This document shows, piece after piece, positions 1 to 13,156 of a DNA stretch of 35,273 bases. The notes beneath the pieces were generated by a model. The model was not told where the DNA came from and made no database searches. It was given only the letters and a program-made list of their open reading frames with translations. The position numbers were made by a program, and so were the translations under genes. Origin of the DNA: Oppiella nova (lineage: Eukaryota > Arthropoda > Arachnida > Sarcoptiformes > Oppiidae); contig CAJPVJ010000141.1 of assembly GCA_905397405.1 (NCBI GenBank), positions 1,252 to 36,524 of the forward strand, written 5' to 3'. The first letter of the stretch is position 1; each line of letters opens with the position of its first letter.

Positions 1-244
1 GAGATTGACATACCGGTGCCGATTGGTCTGTCGCCAGCCCCGGCACCCCTCCGATCAATAGTTTGCATATAAATAGGCTTCAGATCTAATTTGCTCAACA
101 GATTCCTGTCCAGTGATTTGTCTCGGATGGCGAACCGGACACTATTGTGTAGACACTTATTCAGTTTACCGGTACTACCGGATCCCAAAGTGTCTGGCCT
201 ACTGTCCGATTGGGTCCTATTCCTCAGAGGTTTTGATGAAATTT
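1..244 (-). CDS. SASH1: SASH1-like gene, exon 7 (truncated by window edge)
   Basis: Open frame from an acceptor (TTTACTTTATTTGAACAG) at 246-245 to the window edge. The first two bases (AA) complete a GAA codon with the single G left by exon 6. The product reads ISSKPLRNRTQSDSRPD and later FAIRDKSLDRNLLSKLDLKP, basic and Ser-rich. Base composition is clearly richer in GC than the adjoining intron. Confidence 0.75.
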
Positions 245-2293
245 CTGTTCAAATAAAGTAAACATTTTTAATGTAATGAAAAATATTGTGGTCGCAATAA
301 ATTATAAAATAATAACTGAATCTATAATTGAATGGATTTTACATTAATACTAAAATGAGTATTAATTTTGTGGCAATGATTGAGGTATACGTAGACTGTA
401 TTTGATTGCTAATAGCAATGAAAATCAATAAAACATTTAATTTATCTGTCATTCAATTTATACTTTAATTGTAATCATAGATGTATAATATTTTAATTGA
501 TTGACAAAACAATTAAATTATTATTTATTTGTTTTTAAATCTAAATGTTGTATAAATGTTTCCAATTAAAAGTTGCTATATTTATGAGTTTAATTAAATT
601 CAAATACTCTATTGAATAATTAAATTCTATTTGATTTTGCAATTAATGTATAATTTAGTAATGATTGTAATGAAAACGCTATTCAAATAGTGATATACAT
701 AGCAATCAATTAGAGCTAACGAATGCATACTATTAACTAAATTACTAATTGATTTTCAGCCGAAAATAAAGCCTTTTTAATGAATATTTTCGCTTNAGTA
801 ATGATTGTAATGAAAACGCTATTCAAATAGTGATATACATAGCAATCAATTAGAGCTAACGAATGCATACTATTAACTAAATTACTAATTGATTTTCAGC
901 CGAAAATAAAGCCTTTTTAATGAATATTTTCGCTTTAACACAGACTCTAATCAAAAAACTTTTTTATTTTGAATTTATTAAAGCGTTTTCCCATTTTATA
1001 AGAATCTGTAGAAATGAGTTTGTTTTGTGAATTAATTATTGAAAATTAAATTATTTTTGTTTTTTCGCATATATTTTTGTGTATATCTATTGAATGATTT
1101 ATACGAATTCGAGTGAAAACCTAAATCCAGAGCTCGTTATAAATAACAGATAAGAATAATATTATATAAACTCATGATTTTTCAAATGCATTAATAAATT
1201 ATAGTAATTTTTTTAAAAATATATAGTTAACTCATGTTTATAGTGAACTTGATCAGATAAATCTCTATACACTCTATGGGGTATTCATTAATAAATAGAT
1301 GGCATGTAATGCTTTCATATTCTGTACACTATTCGCTACATTAGATGTGAATCTAAACCAAAAAAGTAAAATACATTTTTAATAATGTATTTGATATAAA
1401 CATTAATTATTAATATATTGTATTAAAATACAGGAATAAATTTCATATTCTGTACACTATTCGCTACATTAGATGTGAATCTAAACCAAAAAAGTAAAAT
1501 ACATTTTTAATAATGTATTTGATATAAACATTAATTATTAATATATTGTATTAAAATACAGGAATAATTAGATTTTTGGATCTTTTGGATCAAAAACTCA
1601 TTCAATTATTCATTGATTCAAAAACACTAATAAATATTTAGTGGAAAACAAATAGATTTGAAAAAACTTTTTAAAATTCATTCGTTTGTTATAAATAAGA
1701 GATAAATGTCTCGATATTTATCATGAAGTTTATGATTATATTAATCGATGTTATACTTTTGAAAATTAGCCCCTTTCACCCACTTTTCATAGCTAGACTC
1801 TCCCTCCCTGTCCCTCCTTTTCCATAACATACCGGTGAAGCGCATACACATATACAGGCCATTAATATAGTATAATATAATCATTTTTTGATGATTATTA
1901 TTCAGTTATGATTATGTTTTTATTTTGTTATAACGAGTCCAACCCTACGCTCGTATAATAGAAATTTTGAAAAATAAAATCCACTTTTATATCCAAATAA
2001 TCCCGGAGCTATAGTTGCCATTCATATGACTTACTTATTTGACAACAGATATTATACGATATGGTGTGTAGGGATGGGGAGACAGAGATATCCGTATGAG
2101 TTAATGAAGGGAAGGGATGGGTAGGGATTAGATATGAAAGAGTAGACACAAACAATTAAGCCATTTGTGTACTTAACTTATGTATGCATCGAAAGTCGTG
2201 AGTGAATATCAATATGAAATACAGTGTATTATAATCAGACATTCATTTGTCATAACATTAGTGATTGAATCGATTTTTGAAGTGTTTTTTCGG

Positions 2294-2338
<45 letters not shown>

Positions 2339-4956
2339 ACTTTATATAAGAGTGTTTCAATTCATTTCATTCATTCCAATGCATTATTCAAAAGTTTTTT
2401 TTGTAGTATTTTTTGTTTAACTGAAAGCCACTCGTCTTAGTCTTACTGTATGTCTGAATATGGCTTTCAATCGATTCCTTATATACATATCTATACGAGA
2501 AAAATGCTTTCTTAGATGCAATCGTTCAATAATTTCATGTCATTTCTCGGAGGATCTCCTACTTAATGCCATACAGTATTTCATAGCTATAGTGTACGGT
2601 TAACCCATGGCTATTGTGCAAATAGACAATAAATCGGTGCATTAGATATGATTTATACACTATTGGCAAAAGTGATATAATTGATTACAATGGGAAATGA
2701 GTGCTATTTATGAAACAGTATGTATTGTATAAATTGGTGCACTTTTCAAATGTGAGCAATGTAGTTTAGATAACGGTATACATGGAGTTGTCTGTATTTT
2801 ATATTTAAATGGCAAAAATGGTTTTGTTAGGAATAAATTGAATCAAATAAATCAAATCCACAGTAATATTTAAATTTGAAATTTTTATATTTTTTCTGTT
2901 CACCTAATTATAAATAATTGAATTTATTTTTATAATGTATTCCTATTGTTATTACAAATCAAAAAAATTATAAAAAGTAAGAATTTCTCACTTCCCTTAA
3001 CATAACCTCAAAATATATTTTAAATGATTTCATAATAAAATACTAAAAATACTGATTCACTAAATATTTTTGATTTAAGATTTTGATTGATATACAAAAG
3101 AGTTTTGAGAGTTATTTTCTCCCTTAAACTTGAATTTAAATGTAATCTTTAAAATGTTTTTAGATAATAAGTATTGAAATTTAATTTCAATGTGCTAGCG
3201 ACTAATTTATTCAGGAAAAAATCAAAAACCAAAATAATAATTGAAAACCTATTTCTCCAATTAAAGTACAAAATTAGTATTTGGACTAAAATATAGGATT
3301 TTTATTTATTTTGTCGACATAAATGTAAATATAAAAAGTTTGAATTAAATATCATCCCAATAAATATAATTGAATTGTTTTTCTACGGAATATTTAATTT
3401 TAGCACTCAATTGCCAAACATTTAAAATTCAAACACTAATAATGTGTAAACTTTTTGCATTCAATTCTATGCTATATATAACTGCAATAGATATGATCCT
3501 CACTTAAACCCATAGCAAACAAACAGTAAATTACATGAAATTAATTAATTAAATGCAATAACACTATCAGGATATGAGATGGAGATGTATGGATGGGGGA
3601 GGACTGGTAGGTAATGACTGTGTCGTGTGTTGTGTTAGCGATGGTATTATATAATTTACAGCACCGTATGACTGCCTAATGAAGGCATTGATTAATCAAT
3701 GAGAAAGTTTTGGTGAAGAGTTTTGGCAAATGATATATTGAATGCAAAATGCAGTGTAAATACACAGACAATTGGTGTATATGTGCTAATATATTGTGTA
3801 TTAAATGTAAAAAACGTCAATTATTTGCATTTAGTATTTATTTAAGTTATTATATAATTTTTATGTGTATTTAGCGCTAGATTTTCCCATAAAAGTGACC
3901 CATTTTTGAGTCAATTGTTTATTCTTCTGCACAATAATAATAATAAACATAATTTTTCGCACATTTATAATACATTAGCCTTAAAAAAGTTTAGTCAAAA
4001 AACTTTTTCGTGCAATCAATCAATTTTTCTCTCTTCCCTCTCCTCCTAAGCCAGTGATAGGGCTATAGACTGATTGACTGGGAAAACATCAAATGTTTTA
4101 AACATATATTTGTTGGCAAAGATTGGGGAAAAAGTAGTGGTGTTTCATATCATTCAGTTGTCAAACATTATTTGCCAGACTTCAATTAGTCATTGAAATC
4201 AATTTGTATATTTTGAACATTTAATTCACAGTTAATATCGTATATTAAATAATACGTAAGGCATGACCACAGACTCAGTCCATGTAATTGCAAAATATAT
4301 GTTTAGAATTTTTACCTAAATATGCATAATAGGAGACTTTTATCAAAAAAAACTTTTTTAAAAATTAGATCAACAATCTTAAATTTAAATTTTTCAAAGT
4401 TGTCTCTCTAGTGGGGGAACCGATATATTTAATATAATAGTATACAATGTTATGGACTTTAAAGTACACCTGAGAGTCAACTCATTGAACAAATCAATCA
4501 CTCAACTGTGTGTTAGGTCACCCTCTGGCCATCCCTGTGTCAGACAATACATTATACGGTTATATAACAGTGCCATTTATTATAATAAGTATAATTTAGA
4601 TTTTAACCCCAAATATACAGAATCCAATTCATTATTTGGAATTAAAAACATGTATTTAAAGCGAGTCATCGCATGTTATATGACAACAATTTATTGCATT
4701 TAACCGATAATTTCAAGTCTCAAAAAATATTATATATATTCAGTTATTAAGGGTTTGGGCTAACGGTGGCCTCACAGCTCAGGGAATCGCATAAAAATAT
4801 TAATATTTTTATTTTTTACTGTCATTTCCACAGAAATATATAAAACTTTTTCGAAGATTAATGATAGGAATAAAGAAGTTTGTTATGAATACAAAAGGAA
4901 ATAAAATATTTTTCACATGTTTTTCATGAAATATTGTAAAAAATTAACATTTTTAC

Positions 4957-4988
<32 letters not shown>

Positions 4989-7900
4989 CTGGAAAACTGG
5001 AGTCTAAGACACGTTATAATAGAGACATATATTTAAAGGAAAAATACTTGAATCGGATCTAATTGTACGAAAGGAATGCCATATTAACTGCAATAACACT
5101 AAAGTTATGCAATAATTGTGTGCCTAATAATAATAATACAAAACAATAATAGTTTGGCACAAAAACGTACAGTAATTGTATTTCTCTCCTCTTTGTATGC
5201 CTTCTCTATAAAGAAATATATTTTTTGTAATGAATTTTTAATTCATTAATTCAATAGGAAATCCATATTAAGTGTTGGGGCACTAAATGTGGTGATAATT
5301 ATTGCTCTTAAAAACACCATTAAATTAAATACAGAAAAACAGTCCAAAGGTATAGAAAATAATTGTGAATATAATCAGACATTAGATAAAAGTTTTTTGG
5401 GAAGAAATTTGTTGTCATTTTTCACGCGTTATTACATTTGTTTTATATAACTGTTATTATTGTATAGAAATATTATTTTGAATAAAATATTTTAATATAA
5501 AAGGTATTATGTAATATAAAATATCTTATTTTGTATAATAATAATTAATATTTAAGTATATCTGTTATTATTTAATAAACAGTTTTTATTTCATTTTTTG
5601 TTATCTTAACTATAATTATAATCATAAATAATTTCGTTAACCATTACTTCGCAAGCGATGCTATTTTATTGTTAAATATATGACAGATAATGGTTTCGGT
5701 GGAAGTGTTTGACTATATATTTACTGTATTATAAGTTATTACACATTAAATTTTGTTATTTTGTATGACATTAGTGGAAATGTAGATTTTATTATTCACT
5801 AATTCCAGTCCCCTTACAATCCCAGTGCCGTATAATGAATGGCATAATTATAAATGAACTCGATTTATATAGTATTAACAATTATCAAATACCGGTAGCT
5901 ATTAATTCATATGTCGTATGGTTAAGGTCTAAGAGTTTGTGATTATGACAGCACTACTACCTGTGCCCCCAAAAATGACAGTAGAAAACCAAAATCCTCG
6001 GAAAACATACCAAACAAATCACTTGTCAATAAAGTCAATGAAAACACTATTAGTTTTCAATTTAATTGTCTCACATATAGTCTCGAAAGTCATTGGAAAA
6101 AATTGCCGCAAAAATGTGTGTAAAAAATGCAATATTTTGTTGTTATTAACTAATTGCAAGCACTGTATCATAACTAATTGAACAGTGTATTAGTGTATAG
6201 ATTACAGGTGTAATATTACACACATAATCGTAAATAGCAAAAAAGTTGTTATTGTAATCAAATAACTGTTTTGTGTAATCAAAATGCAATAACTCTTACC
6301 TAAAGTACTTGAATAGTGTTCAGGCGTTACACTAATTACTCGTTCAGTGTTTTCGTAGATTTTCTCATTGCTGTCAATAATATTCGTATAATTGGCAAAA
6401 GTGTCTAACTTTTTGTCACTTAATTGTTTCTTATGGCTCTCATTAGGATAATCATTGGGTTTGGCGCTGGCATTCAGCTCCTGGCGCTGCTTAACATCAT
6501 CTAAAGCGCAGCTATTCTCGAGACTGGATGTCGAGACGGTCTCGAGCTTTGATATGAGTTGACTGAAGTCGTCGGACATGAAGTCAATGCTGGGGGTAAT
6601 GGCCGGTGTGGTGGGCGCCGACACCGACCCCATACACCTCGGGTCGCGTCTATGTTTAGGCACATACCGGTGCTGCGGGGGCTGTTGACTAGCATTCTGT
6701 GGTCTAATTACCAGTCGACTATCAGTCGTGTGATTAGTATTAGTGTTATTACAACTGAAATAGTAATCCCGTAACAGACGCGTTATGGTAAGCAGTCGAT
6801 GCTGAGCACCGGTATCACTAATACCGCAGTCATTAAGTGTGTCCCTATTCTCGATGTGTGCCAACACTTTCAGATCACTGTAGCCATAGATAGTCAAGAG
6901 ATTCAAATGCAGATCTGATAATGCGATCACTTGTTTGATATCATTGAGAGTCAGTGGCCGTCCATTAGAGTCATGTAATCGTGACTTTAATTTATCGCAA
7001 ATCTCTTTACAGCACTCCTTATGGCACAGTTGGCCATCACTACCACCGCAACCACTGCTCCGGTGATTATGACTGCAATTATCGTTAGATTGATGGGCAG
7101 CTCCTAAACTATGATATTGGTGGTGATGATGGTGATGGTGACCCTCTTGATGCTCAATAGTCACAGGGATTATGAGTTTAATGCCTTTGTTAGGGATCCG
7201 TTTGGTGGAGGGGTCGCCACAGTGTCTGATCTCTTCGACGTTCACAAACTTGAAGTGACCGATGCGGCCGTTGGCCATCCCTACCCACGTGCCCGACTCG
7301 TCCTTCGAGATTATAGATATCACGTCTCCCCTCTGGGAACGGCATATCATTCATAGGAAAAAATGCATATTACATATAAAAATAAAAGTTTTTTATAGCA
7401 AGTCAATCGATAATTGATTGATTGATAAGGGAGTGAAACAACTTATTTATGGCATTAATTAGTAATTAGCTATAAATATACAGTGAAAACAGTTTTCGTG
7501 TCCCAAAATAAACGGCTATTTTTGAATTTAAAGAAATTTTTTCTCATGTTTTTGTCTGAATTTTGTTTTGTTTGTTTTGTTGTTTAGTTAAACTCGTTTC
7601 CAATTAATAATTATTTTCTGCGGAATTGTATCTAATTTTTATGTTTGCATTCATTCATGAAAAGCAATTCAATTCTCATTAGTTAAATGCTTTTCGCAAT
7701 TTTATTATTTATTTTTATCCAAATATTTATATTTTTATTTTAATCTCATTTATGGACTTCAAATGGACTACAATATTATATTTTGGGAAAATTATATGTT
7801 TTACTAACTCTGAGGGCTTTTGATGTGTGTTTTTCGGTCTATTATATCATACATAGACTAATAATAGAGAAAATATAAATTTTTAAACAACTACTCGTCT

Positions 7901-10900
7901 GCCGGAACCAAATGGTAATGAAATTATGTTTATATATAACTCTGATGATGATCTGTACCTTGAATGGCAGGGCATCCTTATAGTAGGGACAGGGAGTGCA
8001 GTCGGTAATGGCTTTGGCATAACCAATGAACGGCCCCCTCAGTAGTGCCGATGAATAAAAGCTATTCATGTCATCTCCGGTGCAAATGGAGCTCCGATTG
8101 CTGTCTGTAGACAATGAACTCGTTTGGATACCTATCGTCAAAATTATGGCACGGGTTAGACATGGCTTTAGACCTGAACTAGTGTGTTGTGTCTAATAAA
8201 GAGTTGTTTTCATAAATTGATGCCAAAATTGAGTTCAGGTCTAAACATATGACTGAAAATCTGCTGTACTTTCCGCGCAAACAATGCATGTATTGATTGA
8301 ATGGCAGAAAATAAGTGCTTATTATTTAAAGAGACATAATTCTGGAGATGTTTTCTGCCGGGAAATACACGATAAATACATAGGAGGGTATTGAATGGGA
8401 AATACATAGCAGGGTATTGAATGGGAAATTGAGATAAACTATAATTGCATGAGATTTTTATGGCCATCACTGGTCCGCACCGGTATTAGTGGAGGAATAA
8501 GCGCTTAAGAAATGTATGGCCTTTTGATGTCGGCTTTTATAATGTTAGCAATAATTTTGATAAATTTGAAAATAAATAAATAAATAATCTTTTTTCTCAA
8601 AGATTAAAACATTGTGTATTCATATTCATATAAATATAGCGATAGATAAAGGGAATGACATACTGGAGCCGCATCCGGAATCTTCGATACTCTCGAAACT
8701 GGAACAGTGTCTCAGCTGTACTCCAGGCGCTGTCACCAGTGACTGAGCATCCATTGGTTGGTGACAATCAGCGCCGACTAACATCAGTCTATCCATTGTA
8801 TTGACATTAATCTTCGTATAAGTTGTCACATTTGGCTCATCACTAGTACTACCAGTCGTGCCATTAATACTGTGGTTGTGAGCCGTTTGTGGGGCCGGTA
8901 TTGGCGGTGGTGTTGGTGGCGGCGATGATGGAGGTGGTGGTGGCTCCTCGTCCACCACATCGGCACAGGGAGGCACGGATGAGAAGCGTCTCTTCACGTT
9001 TTTATACAAGCCTTTGGTTCGCATATAAAACTTTTGCGAACCCGTGGCTACCGGCGCCGTCGACTCGTCTGATGGTCGACATTGACTTTGAGAGCGCTGG
9101 TATGCGTGGGAGGGATAGGTATTATGAAAACAGTGCGAATAGATTAATAAATATTAGCACAAAAAACGAGAATAAAATAAATGTGAATGAAATGAAAAGT
9201 ACATTAGAGGGGAACGGGAGATAAACACAAACCTTAATAGACTTATGTAATGAAGGGAACGGTAGACAGGAATAAAAAAGTGAAAAATAAGTGGTATTTA
9301 TACGCCATACGGCTGTATATGACTTACTCCGAGTCGTTTAAGTCTGTCTAAGACAGCATTTCTCAGCCGTTTATCACTGACTATAAGCCGCCGGGAATTC
9401 CTGACACCTCCAGCGCCTGTCGCCCCACATGTAATGGCACTACACTTTCTATCAGCAGCCGGTGCTATACTACACGACACGTCCAGCGTTAATGAATGTC
9501 TATTATATGGCGAACGTATAGTTCCTTTATTCTGTTGTAGTTGTCGTTCACAGCGATTACTACCGGCGCTGTTATTATCGAAATAGTCATTTAGAACTAC
9601 ACTTTCTGTGGTCGACACGACTGTCCCCTCGTTTTCAGCCATAATCTCGCGTTTAATCAAATTCTGTTGCATTTGTTTCGCACTTTCCGTCCGATTCTGT
9701 GATTCTGGTGTCGATTCTTGTGTCCCAACTATTTGTCCGCAATTCACATAATTCCTGTTCATTTGTCTCTTCCTCCTCTTCTTGGGCTCAGGTTTGACAC
9801 GATATACATCTTCCGATGCCTGGTCTGTACAGCCGTTCCCTTTATCATCGACTACCACTTCATTGGTGACACGTTTGTCATCATTTGTCTGATCAGTCAA
9901 GAAGTTGTGACACAATTGCGTTGCAATAATAGTATTGATTTGCGACACGAAATCCTTGCCGTCAGTGCCATCAGCGCCGACACCCGCGACACTACACTGA
10001 CTGCTACTCCGACTCCTACTGCTGACGCCCTTATCGCTGGTATTAGTGTTAAACCAATCGATTTGTTGGAGTAAACGATTGTACGGATTATGACTTATTT
10101 GTTCATCAGATGCTGCGCTCGCATCAGACAGTAGTGTCGATGTGGAAGAAGTCACTGACTTTGAGTCCACACTGTGTTTGTCCGCACAATCGTCGCTGTC
10201 ATCCCTGTCCCTGATGTTTATATCAGTGATTATTGTCTTATATCCAGTGAGACAGTCGTCGCTATTGATAAGCAATAGGTTTGGTTCACTCAATGATCGT
10301 TGAATGCGTTGATGATTGCGATCGCATATGAATTGAACATCACTTTTGTCTCCACCACTCGACTCCACACTTGTGTCACAATTACGGCAATAATATCTAT
10401 ATTTGTCGTCACTATTGCACTCATTAGCAGTTATATCAGTGTTATTGTGGCCAATGATCACATTATTGGTTGTGTGGTAGGGCTGTATGTGCTGTGTGCT
10501 CAGGCAGATCACTGACACACCACCGCTAGTAGTAGTACTGCCGCAGTCGACACCACTATCACCTAAATTATTGGGTTAACGAGTAATTAATTATGAATTT
10601 GTGGCGAATAAGTGAAAAATATTTACACATTAAATGCATTTTAACATAACTTTTTAATCACACATATAGCAGTAACTCGTTTTCAAATCAATTTTATGCT
10701 GTTTTTCGGAGTGAAAAAGTTTTCAAAGTTTTAAATTTGTGTTAATTAAGTATTGACTCAAATATTAAAATAAGATTTATATGAGTTTTTATTTTTATAT
10801 GCATTTCGTTTGAAAACTTTGATTACAAATTTAAAGCCTTTTCGAGACATTAAGTCTTAAGGAAAATATTTTCATAGTTTTATCGTTCACTTCTCACATA

Positions 10901-12355
10901 ATAATCAGTGATTTTTAAAAATATTTTTTGTTTTGTTTGAATAATACGAGTGCGAGTGTAGAGCACCCGTACGCCAAGGGTACACCAACTTATCATTAAA
11001 CGGTTCACCGGTTTAATTGAATTTTAGTTTAAGTTTTACGTTCAGAAACTCGCAAAAAAGTTTTGAATAAAATGTTGTTTCACTTATTTATTAAGACATG
11101 GAGTGTATTGTATTATTATTGTGAAAATTAAATCCTTAATAATAATATACTGTCTATTAATACACAAAGGAATTTTGAAAAAATAATAAAAATGAGTTTA
11201 CAATAAAATACATTTATATAAATTATACACTATTAGGGACGTTTAGAAATAATAATATAAATTATAACAACTTATTATTAAAACACACAATTAAATAATT
11301 GAATACTATTTAGACACTGAATAGGTTTTATATACACATTATATAACTCTTATAAAGCATTACTCTATCAGAGACTGACTGTCATTATAATGTATTTGTT
11401 GTGTTAAGTGAAGTGTTTTCTCAAGACTTAATCTTTTCATTAAAATTTTTAGATCTGGTTTTGACACTTAATTTAGTAATTAATTAATTTAATGTCTATG
11501 TGTTTCCTAAACTATATATACACTTCATAATAATATGGTAGATACTTTTACCAAAAAGTCAATAAACGTTACACAATGTGTGTTTTTGTGGTGGGGTATT
11601 TATTAATAACTAGTAATAAATGTAGAATTAATGGCATTTAATATGTATATATAGACTCGAAAATCAAATATTTATAATAAATTAGATTCTTATAACTTCA
11701 TTATAATTATAATCATTAGACACAGAGAAATGAGAAATTGCTACACATTTTGCAGATCACATGAAAATCTAAAACACATCTAATCGTAGCCTAAACTTGA
11801 CCGCAGGGCTCAACAAAACGTAACGTAACTCGAGATTTATATTCAACTGCTATTTAATTTAGTAAAATAATATTTTACTTTTAAAAAGTGGCTTAAGGTC
11901 AGTGGGTTACCAGTCCCCTAAGCGCTGGTAATTAATAGAGCCCTACAATCAACTGCTTAAGAGAGCATTTCCCTCAGTGTTTCTCATTGACTCCGATGGC
12001 ACAGGGAGTCGACGGACTCCGATATTTAACTATATTTAACGGTGTATTAAACGAGTGTGACTATTCATTTAGTTGCTTATGTATAGTATGTATAGTATGT
12101 ATTTTCTTAAAGTCAATTTTCCAGTTATAACTCATGTTTTTATTGCCATTTATTACATGCTATTAGTTATTAGTTTTTCGTTTCGTTTTATGTGTTGTTT
12201 TGCATTTCACTGAATTTTTTCGCTATAAATAAATACATTCTCATTATGTGTATTGTATTTCTAATTGAATTGTAAATTAAATGCGATTGTATACATTAAA
12301 TGCAAACAATTTTTCCTAAAACAATACCCGCTTTTAATTGTGTTATATTTTTGAT

Positions 12356-12402
<47 letters not shown>

Positions 12403-12987
12403 TAAATAAGATCTGTATTTTCAGAGCGTTAAACAGTATTTTATAAAAAGCAATTTTTAATCATTCAATTCATGTTTTTGTATATTTTAATATACATTGT
12501 ATTATAAATTTATAATAGCTTTGGCCCCACTTTTATATACCGTATGTTTATATGGAGTTCAATGAATAGTATATAAAAAGCAATTCATAGACATTGGATC
12601 TGTTTTGGAAAAAATAATTTTTATTTCCCCTTTGAGTTAAGATAATTTCTGTACTTAAAAAACACTATTTCCTAAACAATTTTTTCTCTATAAGTATGTT
12701 TAATATAAAACAAAAAATGTTAGTCGCCAAATATACGGTATATTTTGAATAATAACACTCATAATGATAGTAATGGAAAGCCTTGATATGCACCTCAAAC
12801 CATGTGAACCGACTGTGAATTAAACCGACTTTTTGTCAGTCATTGAGGCCTTTGTTTTGCCTTAAAATATAAGACCCTATCCATAGGTCTCGGCTCACAG
12901 TCTAAGACGAGTCGCTATTATTTGTTATGAATTAAGTGACGCTCGACTTTAAAGTAGGAAAACCTCTCTGTTTTCCATGTATACGGC

Positions 12988-13032
<45 letters not shown>

Positions 13033-13114
13033 CACCTGTATATAAAACATCTCGGTCCAGTGAATCACTTTATTAACGGGAAGAGAGTTATAGTTTTAAA
13101 AAGAGGTTTTCTGT

Positions 13115-13156
<42 letters not shown>

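Larger units (their letters stand above)
245..6299 (-). other. Intron of SASH1-like gene (about 6 kb)
   Basis: AT-rich non-coding DNA bounded by GTAAG (6299) and AG (246-245) on the minus strand. It holds an N at 796 with 139-bp identical flanks, a 127-bp direct repeat at 1313-1567, and (GA)n tracts at 2296-2335 and 4961-4988. The short open frames here (for example 4452-4703) lack family resemblance and I do not call them genes. Confidence 0.7.
8132..8663 (-). other. Intron of SASH1-like gene with inverted repeat
   Basis: 532 bp, GTATGT to GATAG. It contains a perfect 14-bp inverted repeat (8167-8180 and 8232-8245) close to the 3' splice site, and a short 26-bp partial tandem repeat at 8385-8429. 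Confidence 0.85.

Noticed and set aside
2180-2440. Open frame with an Arg-Glu run
   Set aside because: It is created by the (GA)20 microsatellite; the flanking residues look like random AT-rich translation.
9298-9327. Stop codon at 9298-9300 as the C-terminus of a separate protein ending HIQPYGV
   Set aside because: A consensus GTAAGT donor in phase 0 lies just before it and joins to the next exon with correct phase, so the stop is more likely intronic. An alternative short isoform ending there is possible.
9718-10074. 118-codon open frame on the plus strand
   Set aside because: It is the antisense shadow of exon 3 of the SASH1-like gene, which has splice-site and motif support on the minus strand.
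12872-12890. Short hairpin AGACC...GGTCT
   Set aside because: Arms of only five to eight bases; expected by chance in a window of this size.
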